A DNA stretch of 64,000 nucleotides from an uncultured eubacterium 1-6 (GTDB taxonomy: Bacteria; Bacillota; Clostridia; Lachnospirales; Lachnospiraceae), in the NCBI GenBank assembly GCA_903789595.1, contig CAIFEZ010000009.1, positions 1 to 64,000 on the forward strand, written 5' to 3'. Both the position numbers and the translations under genes were made by a program. The number at the start of each line of letters is the position of its first letter. The first letter of the stretch is position 1. Shown piece by piece: positions 17,318 through 26,284 of the stretch. The notes beneath the pieces are model-generated. The model did not search any database and was not told where the DNA came from. It worked only from the letters and a program-made list of their open reading frames with translations.

Positions 17318-18295
17318 CTACAGATACCTGTCAATCGTCTTCGATATATGAGCGGATGAAAACTCTCCCTGATAATGGTAGCCTTCCGCCATCGGCTCCC
17401 GGATCCAATCCGGGTCGATCTCCTCCGGCGAGGAGAAGATCTTCATCCTCTCCGGATCATAATAGGGAAGCTCCCGAACATTCGGATTGTTCGTCAGAAG
17501 CTTTCGATCCATCGTCACCGCCTCAAAATAGCGGATCGACTGTCTCGTCTGACCGGACTGAACCATCTCCAGAATGCAGTTTGACTCTCTGACCCTCCGC
17601 AGGACCTCCGCATATGGCAGGCGTCTGCCTTGCATGCCCTCCGGCATCTCCCCGGGATTGCCGCGAAAAAGAGTAAAGTCGCAGCGAAGCTTCTGCTCCC
17701 GGCATCTGCGGTAGATCTCATAGATCACCTGATCCCTCTGTTCTCCTTTATCCTTATGCATCCCCACAAAAAAAAGATCACTCGTGACCGGAAGGTTTTC
17801 CTGCAGAACAGGAAAATCCGAATAATAGGTCAGCCCGAGATACTGAAAACCGAATTCCCGGCAGTCATCCAGGTCATAGGAGAGCACCAGATTCCAATTC
17901 ACGCTCTTCAACGATTCTCTGATATAACGGATGCAGAACGAGTGCGCATGCATGGAATCCATAATGATGAGCACCTTCGGTACCTGAGGAAAATCCCGGT
18001 CCAGCTTCTCCCAGAATTCCTTCTTCATGCACATGATGACATCCGAGATAAACACGAACCTCGAATCCGCCCCGACTACCGGCTTCAGCTTCCCGGTGTC
18101 AAACCAGATCCCCTTAGCCGGAAGACGGAGATATCTCTCCAGCTTGTTGCTCAGATGAACCTTCCGGATCTGATACAACGGAGTCCGGATCCGGTCGTTC
18201 ATATGATATACATAGGTGGACGGCAGACGGAACCAGTCGCTGAGATAGTCTGAAAAGCTGTCGTCCTTGATAAAAATGATATCCTTCACACTCAT
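17318..18295 (-). CDS. Putative glycosyltransferase-like protein, unknown specificity
   Basis: A 325-residue soluble protein between a glycosyltransferase and a LicD gene. I recognise no precise family. It has Rossmann-like stretches (VPKVLIIMDSMHAHSF, WNLVLSYDLDDCREFGFQYLGL, DLFFVGMHKDKGEQR) and a C-terminal region (VRESNCILEMVQSGQTRQSIR, YFEAVTMDRKLLTNNPNVR) that resembles the donor side of GT-B or CgeB-like proteins. The segment LFFVGMHKDKGEQR fits the start of the second Rossmann domain in such proteins. Only a weak GCGGGA ribosome site is seen, 27 bp after the LicD stop, so translation may be coupled. Likely role: surface glycan assembly. Confidence 0.65.
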   Translation of the reverse strand: MSVKDIIFIKDDSFSDYLSDWFRLPSTYVYHMNDRIRTPLYQIRKVHLSNKLERYLRLPAKGIWFDTGKLKPVVGADSRFVFISDVIMCMKKEFWEKLDRDFPQVPKVLIIMDSMHAHSFCIRYIRESLKSVNWNLVLSYDLDDCREFGFQYLGLTYYSDFPVLQENLPVTSDLFFVGMHKDKGEQRDQVIYEIYRRCREQKLRCDFTLFRGNPGEMPEGMQGRRLPYAEVLRRVRESNCILEMVQSGQTRQSIRYFEAVTMDRKLLTNNPNVRELPYYDPERMKIFSSPEEIDPDWIREPMAEGYHYQGEFSSAHISKTIDRYL

Positions 18296-18305
18296 TTCCC
18301 GCTTA

Positions 18306-18361
18306 CAGTCTCCTCATCCCTCTCACAGTCCTCTCATCCTGCTCAAAGTCCCCTCATCCTT
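18306..18361. repeat. 20-bp tandem repeat across the licD stop codon
   Basis: Units CAGTCTCCTCATCCCTCTCA, CAGTCCTCTCATCCTGCTCA and a shorter AAGTCCCCTCATCCTT span the end of the LicD gene and the start of the next gap. A change in copy number would alter the LicD C-terminus. Confidence 0.7.
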
Positions 18362-19354
18362 CGGCGCCGCCTTTGCTCCGCTTCCGTCCGGTCCGTCCGC
18401 AGGCGTTCCCATTGCCGCGTTCCCATTCACAGCTCCCGCAGCTGCTGCTTCGCCTCCGAAATCGAGCTCCATGATCGCGTGCTGCTCATGCTTTCCCTCC
18501 GGCGGAATGACCATGTAGTCGTCACCATAAAGGCCCCGCATGTAGGTATCATAGTCCCGCGCCACCCTTACCTCAATGTCCTCAAAGGGCATCCGCACCG
18601 TCTCGCAAAGCACCTCTCTCGGATACATCTCCCCGAAGAAATGCTTTCTTCCCGAAGGAACCGTCACATATTTCGAGCGATCATTTCGGCAGATCCCGTA
18701 CTGGCGCGCCGTCATCCGGGTCACCTTGTCCAGAGACATCCACCGGAAGAAACGCCCGAACCGGTCCTTCTTGCGGAAAGCCGCCGCGACCTCCGGCGCG
18801 TCCCTCAGATAAGGCTCCAGAAAAGGCATGTCATGCGTCGTCTTCCGGCAGGTCAGTATGTAGCCCGCGACAAGCGAAAAGATTCCCTGAAACTTTCGAA
18901 GAACCGGATTATCATACGTATTTTCGATGACGAAAAGATCAATGCCAATCCCGGGATTTTCCTTGGAAAGTTCATTATAGGAACGATACACCGTCCCCTT
19001 CTTCGTGATGGTCGCGTTCGACTGTCCGTGGTCATGGGTCTTCTCCGGCGTGTTCAGGCAATATCTCTCTCCCAGCTCACGGTCAAAAACCTCCATCAGA
19101 CGGTTATAATCCCTTCTGGGAATATTGATATCCACGTCATCGTCCCACGGAATAAAGCCGTGGTGACGCACCGCGCCGAGGCACGAGCCTCCGCCCATGC
19201 AGTAATTCAGATGATACCGGTCCGCCACATCCACAAAATCCTTCAGGATTCCAAGCGTGGTCTGCTGCATCCTGTGCAGCTTCTCGTCGTCAAGGGTGAC
19301 CAGATCATCCCTGGAAAACCCGGTTTTGAATAGATTTCTGTTGTCTTTCGCCAT
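18323..19354 (-). CDS. LicD family protein (phosphorylcholine/phospho-sugar transferase)
   Basis: A 343-residue LicD-family protein. Founding members move phosphorylcholine onto surface glycans; many relatives have other nucleotidyl- or phospho-transfer roles. The signature is clear near residues 45-70: NYCMGGGSCLGAVRHHG followed by PWDDDVDI with the metal-binding acids and PRRDYNRLM. Further family blocks are GIGIDLFVIEN and a C-terminal YDTYMRGLYGDDYM. After that comes an unusual ~40-residue Ala/Gly-rich tail that ends inside a 20-bp repeat. The ATG at 19354 has AGAGG upstream; the ORF start 30 bases earlier has none. It belongs with the neighbouring glycan genes. Confidence 0.88.
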   Translation of the reverse strand: MAKDNRNLFKTGFSRDDLVTLDDEKLHRMQQTTLGILKDFVDVADRYHLNYCMGGGSCLGAVRHHGFIPWDDDVDINIPRRDYNRLMEVFDRELGERYCLNTPEKTHDHGQSNATITKKGTVYRSYNELSKENPGIGIDLFVIENTYDNPVLRKFQGIFSLVAGYILTCRKTTHDMPFLEPYLRDAPEVAAAFRKKDRFGRFFRWMSLDKVTRMTARQYGICRNDRSKYVTVPSGRKHFFGEMYPREVLCETVRMPFEDIEVRVARDYDTYMRGLYGDDYMVIPPEGKHEQHAIMELDFGGEAAAAGAVNGNAAMGTPADGPDGSGAKAAPKDEGTLSRMRGL

Positions 19355-19489
19355 AACCAACCTCTGTTTACTCCGATGGGCCATTCGCTAACGATAAATA
19401 TCCTGTGCCGACAAGCCCTCAAAATCATACGATAGAAATCGTTCCAAGTATATCATACTTCCCGAAGCCTGCAAATCCGGAACTGCCTG

Positions 19490-19536
19490 TACAAACAACA
19501 GCCAGACAGGACCGAATGCCTGTCTGGCTGTTAAAA
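19490..19536 (-). terminator. Hairpin terminator downstream of the NlpC/P60 gene
   Basis: A perfect 12-bp stem, CAGCCAGACAGG / CCTGTCTGGCTG with an 8-base loop, followed on the minus strand by TTGTTTGT. It lies about 100 bp past the hydrolase stop and before licD. Confidence 0.75.
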
Positions 19537-19631
19537 AATACTCCACTCGAAATAGACATCTCTCCGGATCTTCATGCTCCGAAAAGTACAATACATAAAG
19601 GATAGAAAGCGACGGTACGCGAATCGTTAAA

Positions 19632-21065
19632 TCAAGAAACGAATCTGCGAATCGTAACGATCGGCTCAAATGCCGGATTGCTCTGGGTAATGATTCCGAG
19701 AGACTCATCCGCCGCATGAACGATCATGTTGTTGCCGATATAAATGGAGGTATGGCTTCCGTAGTTAATGACGTCGCCGGGCTGCATCTCACTGTAAGAT
19801 ACGGCAATACCCTCATTCGCCTGTGTATAGGTGGTACGGCTCAAGGAAATGCCAAAATGCGCGTATACCTGCTGAACGAATCCGGAGCAGTCGCAGCCAT
19901 TCGTCAATGAGGTTCCGCCCCATACATACGGGTTGCCCACGAACTGAAGTGCATAATTTGCAACCGCCTGACCGCTGATTCCGCTTGTCACAGATCCTGT
20001 CGAGGAAGCACCGGAAGAAGCATCCGCCGAAGGTGCGGAGCTGTCGCTGCCTGCAGAGGAAGCGCTGTCATAAGAAGTGTTGCTCTCTGCAGCAGTTGTA
20101 TCGGTGTAAGAATCGTTCGTTCCCGCAGAGGATCCGCTTCCACTGTCCGCCGCAGATGCATCTGTCGTCTGAGAAGCTGCCTGCTGCGCTGCCGCCTGCT
20201 GTGCTGCTGCCTGCTGCTCCGCTGCCTGACGAGCCGCAGCCTCTTCTGCAGCCTTCTTCTGTGCTTCCTGCTCTGCCTTCGCGTTCTGAGCCGCCTCCTT
20301 CTGAGACTGAAGCTCAGAAATCTGTGCGTTCTGTTCCTGAATCAAAGCGTAGTACTCATTCGCCTTGCTCTGCGCATCCGAAAGAAGGGCATCTACATCC
20401 TCTCCTCGCGCCTCAGCGTCTGCCTTCAGGCTCTCCAGATTGTCCTTGGCTCCCTCCAGCTCCTGCTTGGATGCTTCCAGAGAAGACTTCTGTGCAGTCT
20501 CCTGTGCCTTCAGATTCTTTACCTTGGTCACAGTTTCCGTGTATGTCTCCAGCTCTTCCCTGTCGTAATTATAGAGAGACTTTGTATTATCTACATTGTC
20601 AAGTCCCTCCGAAAGGCTGAGACTGCCGATCATAACACTTGCCCATCCGCTGTCTCCGCCCTGCTCGTAGAGGTACTGGATTCTCTTCTTCATGGCCTGA
20701 TACTGTGTATCCTGATCCTGCTCTGCCTTCTCGAGATCGGCCGACGTCTTCTTAAGCTCCTTCGTCTTCTGCTCGATCTGATCATCCATCGAAGAGATGG
20801 AAGCCATCGTGATGACGATCTCCTGATCATATCCACTGATCTCGTCCAGGATCTTCTGCTTGTCGGACTCCATGCCGGAGATCGAATTCTGTATGTCTGC
20901 AAGATTCTGATTTGTCTCTGCCTGCTGGTTCTGCAGATCACTGATCGCGTTATTCGCGTTCTGAATCTGAGTGTCGAAATCATCTGCACTTACAGGCAAC
21001 GGCTGTGCGCCAAGCATGGCGACTGCAACTCCAATTGTAAGTAAACGCTTAAATCTGACCTTCAA
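19632..21065 (-). CDS. Secreted coiled-coil NlpC/P60 peptidoglycan hydrolase
   Basis: A 477-residue secreted cell wall hydrolase in the style of CwlO/PcsB. A signal peptide (residues 1-27, cut after PVSA) is followed by a long coiled coil (about 30-280, with Gln-rich heptads), an Ala/Gln then Ser/Asp/Thr linker, and a C-terminal NlpC/P60 domain from about 370. The catalytic Cys is 393 in CDCSGFV and the His is 438 in SHTSIYIG. Such enzymes cut peptide stems during growth or division and are often controlled by FtsEX through the coiled coil; no ftsEX is in view. Translation starts at a TTG, with GGAGG eight bases upstream. Confidence 0.93.
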   Translation of the reverse strand: MKVRFKRLLTIGVAVAMLGAQPLPVSADDFDTQIQNANNAISDLQNQQAETNQNLADIQNSISGMESDKQKILDEISGYDQEIVITMASISSMDDQIEQKTKELKKTSADLEKAEQDQDTQYQAMKKRIQYLYEQGGDSGWASVMIGSLSLSEGLDNVDNTKSLYNYDREELETYTETVTKVKNLKAQETAQKSSLEASKQELEGAKDNLESLKADAEARGEDVDALLSDAQSKANEYYALIQEQNAQISELQSQKEAAQNAKAEQEAQKKAAEEAAARQAAEQQAAAQQAAAQQAASQTTDASAADSGSGSSAGTNDSYTDTTAAESNTSYDSASSAGSDSSAPSADASSGASSTGSVTSGISGQAVANYALQFVGNPYVWGGTSLTNGCDCSGFVQQVYAHFGISLSRTTYTQANEGIAVSYSEMQPGDVINYGSHTSIYIGNNMIVHAADESLGIITQSNPAFEPIVTIRRFVS

Positions 21066-21141
21066 AAAATAACCTCCCTGCGCTTAAAACTTCAGGCGCA
21101 TTTTTGTAATCTTCTTGTTACACTTTTTGTAATCTTTTACA

Positions 21142-21170
21142 ATATTATCACAGGCCAAAAAAAAATGCAA
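21142..21170 (-). promoter_or_regulatory. Sigma-A promoter for the NlpC/P60 gene
   Basis: On the minus strand, TTGCAT (21170-21165), a 17-bp spacer and TAATAT (21147-21142). The ~70-nt leader has two AGATTACAAAAA direct repeats. It shares the 391-bp divergent spacer with the wecB promoter; nothing else was recognised in that spacer. Confidence 0.7.
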
Positions 21171-21377
21171 CGGACTAATACGCGTTTTTTACAATTTTGT
21201 TACAAAGTCTCGTTTCTCAGTCTTCGTTCCCTTTCCATTTTCTTTGGCAGCGCACCGCTTTTCTCCCGCTCATTCGATATGGCGTTGCTGCTCCCACCCC
21301 ATTCTATACCGCAAAGATTTTCGTGGCGCATGAACTGATCACGAAAAACTGTGCCTGCCGTTCCCCGGAATTTGTCC

Positions 21378-21406
21378 GTGACAAATTTCACAAAGTGATT
21401 TATAAT
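21378..21406 (+). promoter_or_regulatory. Sigma-A promoter for wecB
   Basis: GTGACA (21378-21383), a 17-bp spacer and a perfect TATAAT (21401-21406), about 50 bp ahead of the wecB ATG. Confidence 0.75.
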
Positions 21407-21456
21407 ATCCATATATGTGAGAAAAAGTTTCATATTTTATAAGGAGCTCAATACTT

Positions 21457-22572
21457 ATGAAGAAGGTCATGCTGGTTTTCGGTACCCGTCCGGAAGCGAT
21501 CAAGATGTGTCCGGTCGTGAAGGAACTGAAGACACGCAGTGAATTTCAGACAATCGTCTGTGTCACCGGCCAGCATCGGGAAATGCTCGATCAGGTACTG
21601 TCGATCTTTCACGTTACACCCGATTACGACCTCTCCATCATGAAGCCCGGACAGACCTTATTTGACATCACAATCTCTATCCTGGACCGGTTTCGTTCGG
21701 TTCTTGAAAAGGAAAAGCCCGATGTCGTATTGGTTCACGGAGACACCAGCACTGCTTTCGCCGCGTCTCTCGCCTGCTTCTATCTGCGGATTCCGACAGG
21801 CCATGTAGAGGCCGGCCTCCGCACTTATGATCTGTACTCGCCTTACCCGGAGGAATACAACCGTCAGGCAATCGACATCTCCGCGGATCTCCTCTTTGCC
21901 CCTACCGAACTTGCCAGACAGCATCTTCTCAATGAGCAGAAGGATGCTTCCAGAATATATGTAACCGGCAACACCGCTATCGACGCGCTTCAGACCACGG
22001 TCCGCTCCGAGTATTCACATCCGGAGCTCGATTGGGCGAAGGGCTCGCGGCTGATTCTGATCACTGCCCACCGCCGGGAGAACCTCGGCGAACCCATGCG
22101 GCACATGTTCCGCGCCATTCTGCGAGTCATCAACGAGCACCCCGATGTGAAGGCCATTTACCCGATTCATATGAATCCGGTTGTCCGCGCCGCTGCGGAT
22201 GAGATTCTCGGCGACTGCGACCGAATCCATCTGATCGAGCCGCTCGATGTACTCGATTTCCACAACTTTATGGACGCATCTTATCTGATTCTCACCGATT
22301 CCGGCGGGATCCAGGAGGAAGCGCCGTCCCTTGGGAAACCGGTTCTCGTCATGCGCGACACGACAGAACGCCCCGAAGGCATCGAAGCCGGAACATTGAA
22401 GCTCACCGGCACGGATGAGGGCACCATCTACCGCGAATTCAGCCGTCTTCTCTCTGATCCGAAGGAATACGAGGCCATGAGCAGCGCATCCAACCCATAC
22501 GGAGATGGCCATGCAAGCGAGCGCATCGCCGACATTCTGACAGATTTTCTCTCGAAGCGTTCGCGTGGATAA
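21457..22572 (+). CDS. wecB: UDP-N-acetylglucosamine 2-epimerase (non-hydrolysing)
   Basis: A 371-residue enzyme that interconverts UDP-GlcNAc and UDP-ManNAc in the cytosol. Family marks: FGTRPEAIKM at the start, VLVHGDTSTAFA, HVEAGLRTYD, LITAHRRENLG, and the C-terminal DSGGIQEEAPSLGKPVLV then RDTTERPE. The length is typical. AAGGAG sits nine bases before the ATG, behind a clear promoter. ManNAc is a common sugar of secondary wall polymers in SLH-bearing bacteria, so the gene may supply the polymer implied by the pyruvyl transferase at 44.9 kb. That link is inference, since the two are 22 kb apart. Confidence 0.96.
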   Translation: MKKVMLVFGTRPEAIKMCPVVKELKTRSEFQTIVCVTGQHREMLDQVLSIFHVTPDYDLSIMKPGQTLFDITISILDRFRSVLEKEKPDVVLVHGDTSTAFAASLACFYLRIPTGHVEAGLRTYDLYSPYPEEYNRQAIDISADLLFAPTELARQHLLNEQKDASRIYVTGNTAIDALQTTVRSEYSHPELDWAKGSRLILITAHRRENLGEPMRHMFRAILRVINEHPDVKAIYPIHMNPVVRAAADEILGDCDRIHLIEPLDVLDFHNFMDASYLILTDSGGIQEEAPSLGKPVLVMRDTTERPEGIEAGTLKLTGTDEGTIYREFSRLLSDPKEYEAMSSASNPYGDGHASERIADILTDFLSKRSRG

Positions 22573-22622
22573 ATCCAATCTGGCAGCATGCAGGAATGAA
22601 ATCATTTCTGTATCTATATAAC

Positions 22623-22659
22623 ACCCAACGGGTACAAGGCAGCTTGTACTCAACTGGGT
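22623..22659. other. Intergenic hairpin
   Basis: ACCCA-ACG-GGTACAAG, a GCAG loop and CTTGTACT-CAAC-TGGGT pair into an interrupted stem just ahead of the wecB terminator. It could be RNA structure in the wecB 3' end; its function is unknown. Confidence 0.5.
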
Positions 22660-22675
22660 ATTCTCCCCTAACCTT

Positions 22676-22716
22676 GAGGGCCCGGCATGAAAATGCCGGG
22701 CCCTCTCTTTTTCCTC
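22676..22716 (+). terminator. Strong Rho-independent terminator of wecB
   Basis: A 13-bp perfect stem, GAGGGCCCGGCAT / ATGCCGGGCCCTC, with a GAAA tetraloop and a following CTCTTTTTCC tract. Confidence 0.93.
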
Positions 22717-22796
22717 TCTTTTCTATTCTTTTCGTTTATATTCTTTTCTTTTCTATTCTTTTCTTTTCTATTCTTTTCTATTCTTTTCTGTAAATT
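22706..22796. repeat. Polypyrimidine microsatellite
   Basis: About 90 bp of almost pure C/T on the plus strand, built from CTATTCTTTT and TTCTTTT units of irregular 5- and 10-bp period. It lies between the wecB terminator and the convergent flippase gene. No gene was seen in the remainder of the 283-bp spacer. Confidence 0.85.
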
Positions 22797-22855
22797 AAAA
22801 ACTAAAACGCAGACAGACAAGCAGCCGCGAGATGTGCGAAAAGAGACTGGCTGCG

Positions 22856-24391
22856 TCATTTTTTCCCTAACTTCAACTTCCGCCTCACCGTCTTTTGCAC
22901 CAGATCTGTAAGATAATGATACTCCTCCGTTCTCCCGTAAACCAGCCAGTAGGCCCCAAGGGTTACTACAATGCTCAGAACCCCGCGAACGACAAGGCCG
23001 ACCCAGGATACGGCAGGCACGCCGAGCGGAACCCGCAGCATAAAGAAGGAACAGCCCGCGCTGATTCCCAGACAGATCAGGTAATTCAGATAGAACGAAA
23101 TCGGAGACTTTCCGAATCCCTTCGTATACAGAAGCCATGGATCATACCAGGTAATCGTCACCACACGGCTGATGATCGAACCGAGAAAAACCCCCGCCAG
23201 GCCGACCTGCTTCACCAGAATGATCGAGATAATCAGGTTGAGGACCGCATTCGCCACCGCCCGGTATTTGCCCTGGACAAAGACGCCGCTTGCCTGTCGA
23301 TAAATATTCGTCGTCAGCTGCATGTAATTCGTGGCAAAATTCAGTACGATAATGATCAGCACCGTCTCGTCGAGCAGGTAGTCTCTGCCGAGCCACAGGA
23401 TGATAAAGGGCTGGAACAGCACCATGAAACAGACCGCGCAGACCGCCACCAGCATGTTGTTCAAAAGGTTCAGACAGCGGAAAGTATATTCATTGTGCTC
23501 CTTGCTGTCCAGCACATATTTATTCCCGAGACTCGCCGTAACCGCGTTGAACGCCTCCGACAGAACGGTCTGAATCGTCTGGATCACCAAATAGTAGTTG
23601 TTGTAAATACCGACCATCACGACGCTGATGAAGGAAGAAATGATCAGATTGTCCGTCGCGGACCCAACCGCGGTGCTCACCTTGTACAGCGCCATCGCGT
23701 AGATCCGGGAAAAAAGGGTCTTCTTCTCCTTCGGCTCCAGAGCAGGTGCCTTCTGCCGCAGATACGGATACTTCCGGTCCACGATCATCGAAATCACGGC
23801 ATTGATCAGGATGTTGCTGAAGATGCTTGTGATCGTATAGGCCAGAAAGGAACGCCACACCACAAGGATCACGATCTGCACCACATTCATCAGAATCTGG
23901 CAGATATACGTCACAACATCGGAGATATACTTCTTCTGGTCCGCGTCCAGTAAGGTCGCCTTGTAGGCAAAAAACAGATAGGACACGACCGTCTGTATCA
24001 GGTACAGAAGATAATATTCGTAGATATTGACCTTGTCCGTCACCCCGGTCATCAGATTCGGAAGGAACGGAAGCAGGCAGAGCCCCGCAAAGAAAATCAC
24101 CGTGCCGATGACCCGGTACGCCTTCTTGTAAAAATTCATATAGGCGCAGATCAGCGGCTGATTGTTCTCCGCCAGAGGCTTATAAAGACTGAACGTAACC
24201 GCCGAAGCAAATCCCAGCTCCGAAATGCTCAGGAGCGACAGGATATTGGTGTACAGGCTGGAAATACCAAGAAACTCCTTGCCCAGCGTATAGACAAAAA
24301 CCGTGCGACACACAAATCGAAGCAGATTATTCAAAAGCTGCCCCGCAATCGAGGTTCCAACATTCCGCGCCGCATTCTTCTTACGATCCAT
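22856..24391 (-). CDS. Polysaccharide flippase (Wzx/MATE-like exporter)
   Basis: A 511-residue membrane protein with about 12-14 hydrophobic segments, of the polysaccharide biosynthesis/MOP exporter superfamily. Typical marks are a basic start (MDRKKNAARN), then GTSIAGQLLNNLLRFVCRTVF, GISSLYTNILSLLSISELG and later SLGNKYV and GLAGVFLGSIIS. Such proteins flip lipid-linked oligosaccharides across the cytoplasmic membrane for outside polymerisation. The ORF is open 42 codons further upstream, but the ATG at 24391 has GGAG seven bases ahead and matches the family start. It is convergent with wecB. A Wzy-like polymerase lies at 54.5 kb. Confidence 0.9.
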   Translation of the reverse strand: MDRKKNAARNVGTSIAGQLLNNLLRFVCRTVFVYTLGKEFLGISSLYTNILSLLSISELGFASAVTFSLYKPLAENNQPLICAYMNFYKKAYRVIGTVIFFAGLCLLPFLPNLMTGVTDKVNIYEYYLLYLIQTVVSYLFFAYKATLLDADQKKYISDVVTYICQILMNVVQIVILVVWRSFLAYTITSIFSNILINAVISMIVDRKYPYLRQKAPALEPKEKKTLFSRIYAMALYKVSTAVGSATDNLIISSFISVVMVGIYNNYYLVIQTIQTVLSEAFNAVTASLGNKYVLDSKEHNEYTFRCLNLLNNMLVAVCAVCFMVLFQPFIILWLGRDYLLDETVLIIIVLNFATNYMQLTTNIYRQASGVFVQGKYRAVANAVLNLIISIILVKQVGLAGVFLGSIISRVVTITWYDPWLLYTKGFGKSPISFYLNYLICLGISAGCSFFMLRVPLGVPAVSWVGLVVRGVLSIVVTLGAYWLVYGRTEEYHYLTDLVQKTVRRKLKLGKK

Positions 24392-24576
24392 TAGCAATCT
24401 CCATAATACGATTTCCGGATGGTGCCGCAGAAGCGAAGCTGCCATCTCAAACTGTCTGTCTATCTTAACCTTACACCTGATAAATGTCAATTTGCCCCGG
24501 CAAGCTTCGTCTGCCATTTACTCAGAGCGTTATCTTCTCGCGACCAACGCAATACAGACAATGCCCAGGAGACAGC

Positions 24577-24595
24577 TGTGTCAAAATCTGTGTCA
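24577..24595. promoter_or_regulatory. TGTGTCA direct repeat
   Basis: Two TGTGTCA heptamers 12 bp apart, in the 539-bp divergent spacer between the flippase and the integrase. Similar pairs occur 138-139 bp ahead of two SLH genes. No other feature was recognised in this spacer. Confidence 0.45.
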
Positions 24596-24930
24596 GATCA
24601 CGCCCGAAAATACGCCCCGAATCGCCTTGTAACATTTTAAAATTGCCCCGTAATTCCTCCTGATGGACGGGAAAAATCTGCCGTGCATTTTCTCTTTCTA
24701 CCTCCGGTTTCCGGCGATGCAGCTCTTCTGATCTTCTGAGGCAGCGGAGCCAAACGAAAACAAGCATACTGTCTGGAAATGGTATTCTCATAAAACAACG
24801 GTACGGCGTTATGATAAGCAGACGAGATAAACCGCACTTCACCCTGAAAAACGCTTTGCTCTAAAAAACGCTTTGCTCTGAATTGCAGCTTTGTATTTGT
24901 AGGAATAATGAGAAAGAAGAGGACAAAGTC

Positions 24931-26076
24931 ATGACAAACCAGAAAAAATTACCGAAGGGAATCACCTACCGAAAGGATGGACGCTACATGTGGCGCTTTT
25001 CACACAACAGACGCACCTACTGCGGCTATGCCACTCATCTGGCAGATGCCGAGAAGGCCCTTCTAGACGCTCGCTATCGTGTGGAAAACGGAATCTATGG
25101 AAAGGAAGGAAGCCATACGATGGACGAATGGTTTGCCATTTGGCTCGACACCTTCAAGGCATCTCTTAAGGAAAGCACCCGCATCAAATACCGGCAGATG
25201 TATACCTGTCACATTCAGAGCGACCTCGGCCGGATGCGTCTTCGGAAAATCACGCCGGAGCTCCTTCAGGATCTGCTCAACCGCGTCAGTCAAAAGGGCC
25301 TCACCGCCGCAAGCGTCAACGCCGTGCGTTCCATGCTCTGCGACCTCTTTGATACCGCATGCAAGCACCAGATCATTCGCGCCAATCCCATGGATCTCGT
25401 TCACCTTCCCTTGTGCAAAAGAAACCAAATGCAGAAATCCGCCTTCACCGAACCAGAGCTTGCCGAATTCATCCGACGCGCCGAGTCCTCCCGATATTGG
25501 AACATCTATCACCTCTCGATTCTGACAGGCTTTCGAATCGGAGAAATTCTCGGACTCCAGTGGAAGGACATTGATTACGAACAGGAAACCATCTGCGTGC
25601 GCCACACCCTCTCCTACCGTTCGGGAAAAGGCTTTTATCTGGAATCTCCCAAGAGCGAGACCAGCAGGCGCATCATCCCGCTCCTCCCGGAATGCGTCGG
25701 CATCCTGCGCCGGCAGGCCGAGCTCCTCCATTTCCAGAAAGAAGCGAATCCCGGTTACACCGTTCCCGCAGGATTCGAAGATCTCTGCTTTCTCACGGCA
25801 ACCGGAAAGCCCATCTTCGCCTCCGACATCGATAAAAGCATGCAGAAAATCATCGACGGCATGCGCCGCGATGGATGGCTTGACCCCGGAAAGCGATACA
25901 CCTTTCACTCCTTCCGGCACACCTTCGCCACAAACTGCACCAGAAAAGGAATGCATATGAAGACTCTGTCCACGATTCTCGGGCACTCTTCCATTCGAAT
26001 CACCATGGACATCTACACCCACATAGGCCTCGAGGACGAGCGGGAGGAGCTTCAGCGGATCTTCCAGGTTTCCTGA
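24931..26076 (+). CDS. Tyrosine recombinase / integrase
   Basis: A 381-residue site-specific recombinase of the Tn916/phage integrase type. An N-terminal AP2-like DNA-binding part (YRKDGRYMWRFSHNRRTYCG), a SAM-like core-binding domain (about 60-165) and the catalytic domain are present. All active residues are visible: Arg202 in TGFRIGE, Lys near 241, His326 and Arg329 in HSFRHTFA, His352 in GHSS and Tyr362 in MDIYTH. It should therefore be active. The ATG follows AGAGGACA; the ORF's upstream TTG is less likely. No excisionase, relaxase or phage gene is adjacent, so it is a lone integrase, perhaps left from an element or acting on a local site. Confidence 0.92.
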   Translation: MTNQKKLPKGITYRKDGRYMWRFSHNRRTYCGYATHLADAEKALLDARYRVENGIYGKEGSHTMDEWFAIWLDTFKASLKESTRIKYRQMYTCHIQSDLGRMRLRKITPELLQDLLNRVSQKGLTAASVNAVRSMLCDLFDTACKHQIIRANPMDLVHLPLCKRNQMQKSAFTEPELAEFIRRAESSRYWNIYHLSILTGFRIGEILGLQWKDIDYEQETICVRHTLSYRSGKGFYLESPKSETSRRIIPLLPECVGILRRQAELLHFQKEANPGYTVPAGFEDLCFLTATGKPIFASDIDKSMQKIIDGMRRDGWLDPGKRYTFHSFRHTFATNCTRKGMHMKTLSTILGHSSIRITMDIYTHIGLEDEREELQRIFQVS

Positions 26077-26284
26077 CCGATTCCCGGCGCCGGATTCTGA
26101 CGTAAGTACACCGCTTTCTTTCGCCAAGATCGTCTTCCAATTCCCGCCGCCGGGTCTTGATGGAGTTGCAGAAAAGATGTAAAGTAATAGTGAATTTTAT
26201 ATACAATACTACTTGTATTCACGCGGTTTCCCTCCTGTGTAAATGCACGCCGGAAAGCCGTCCACCATACATGAGGGTTTGAAA

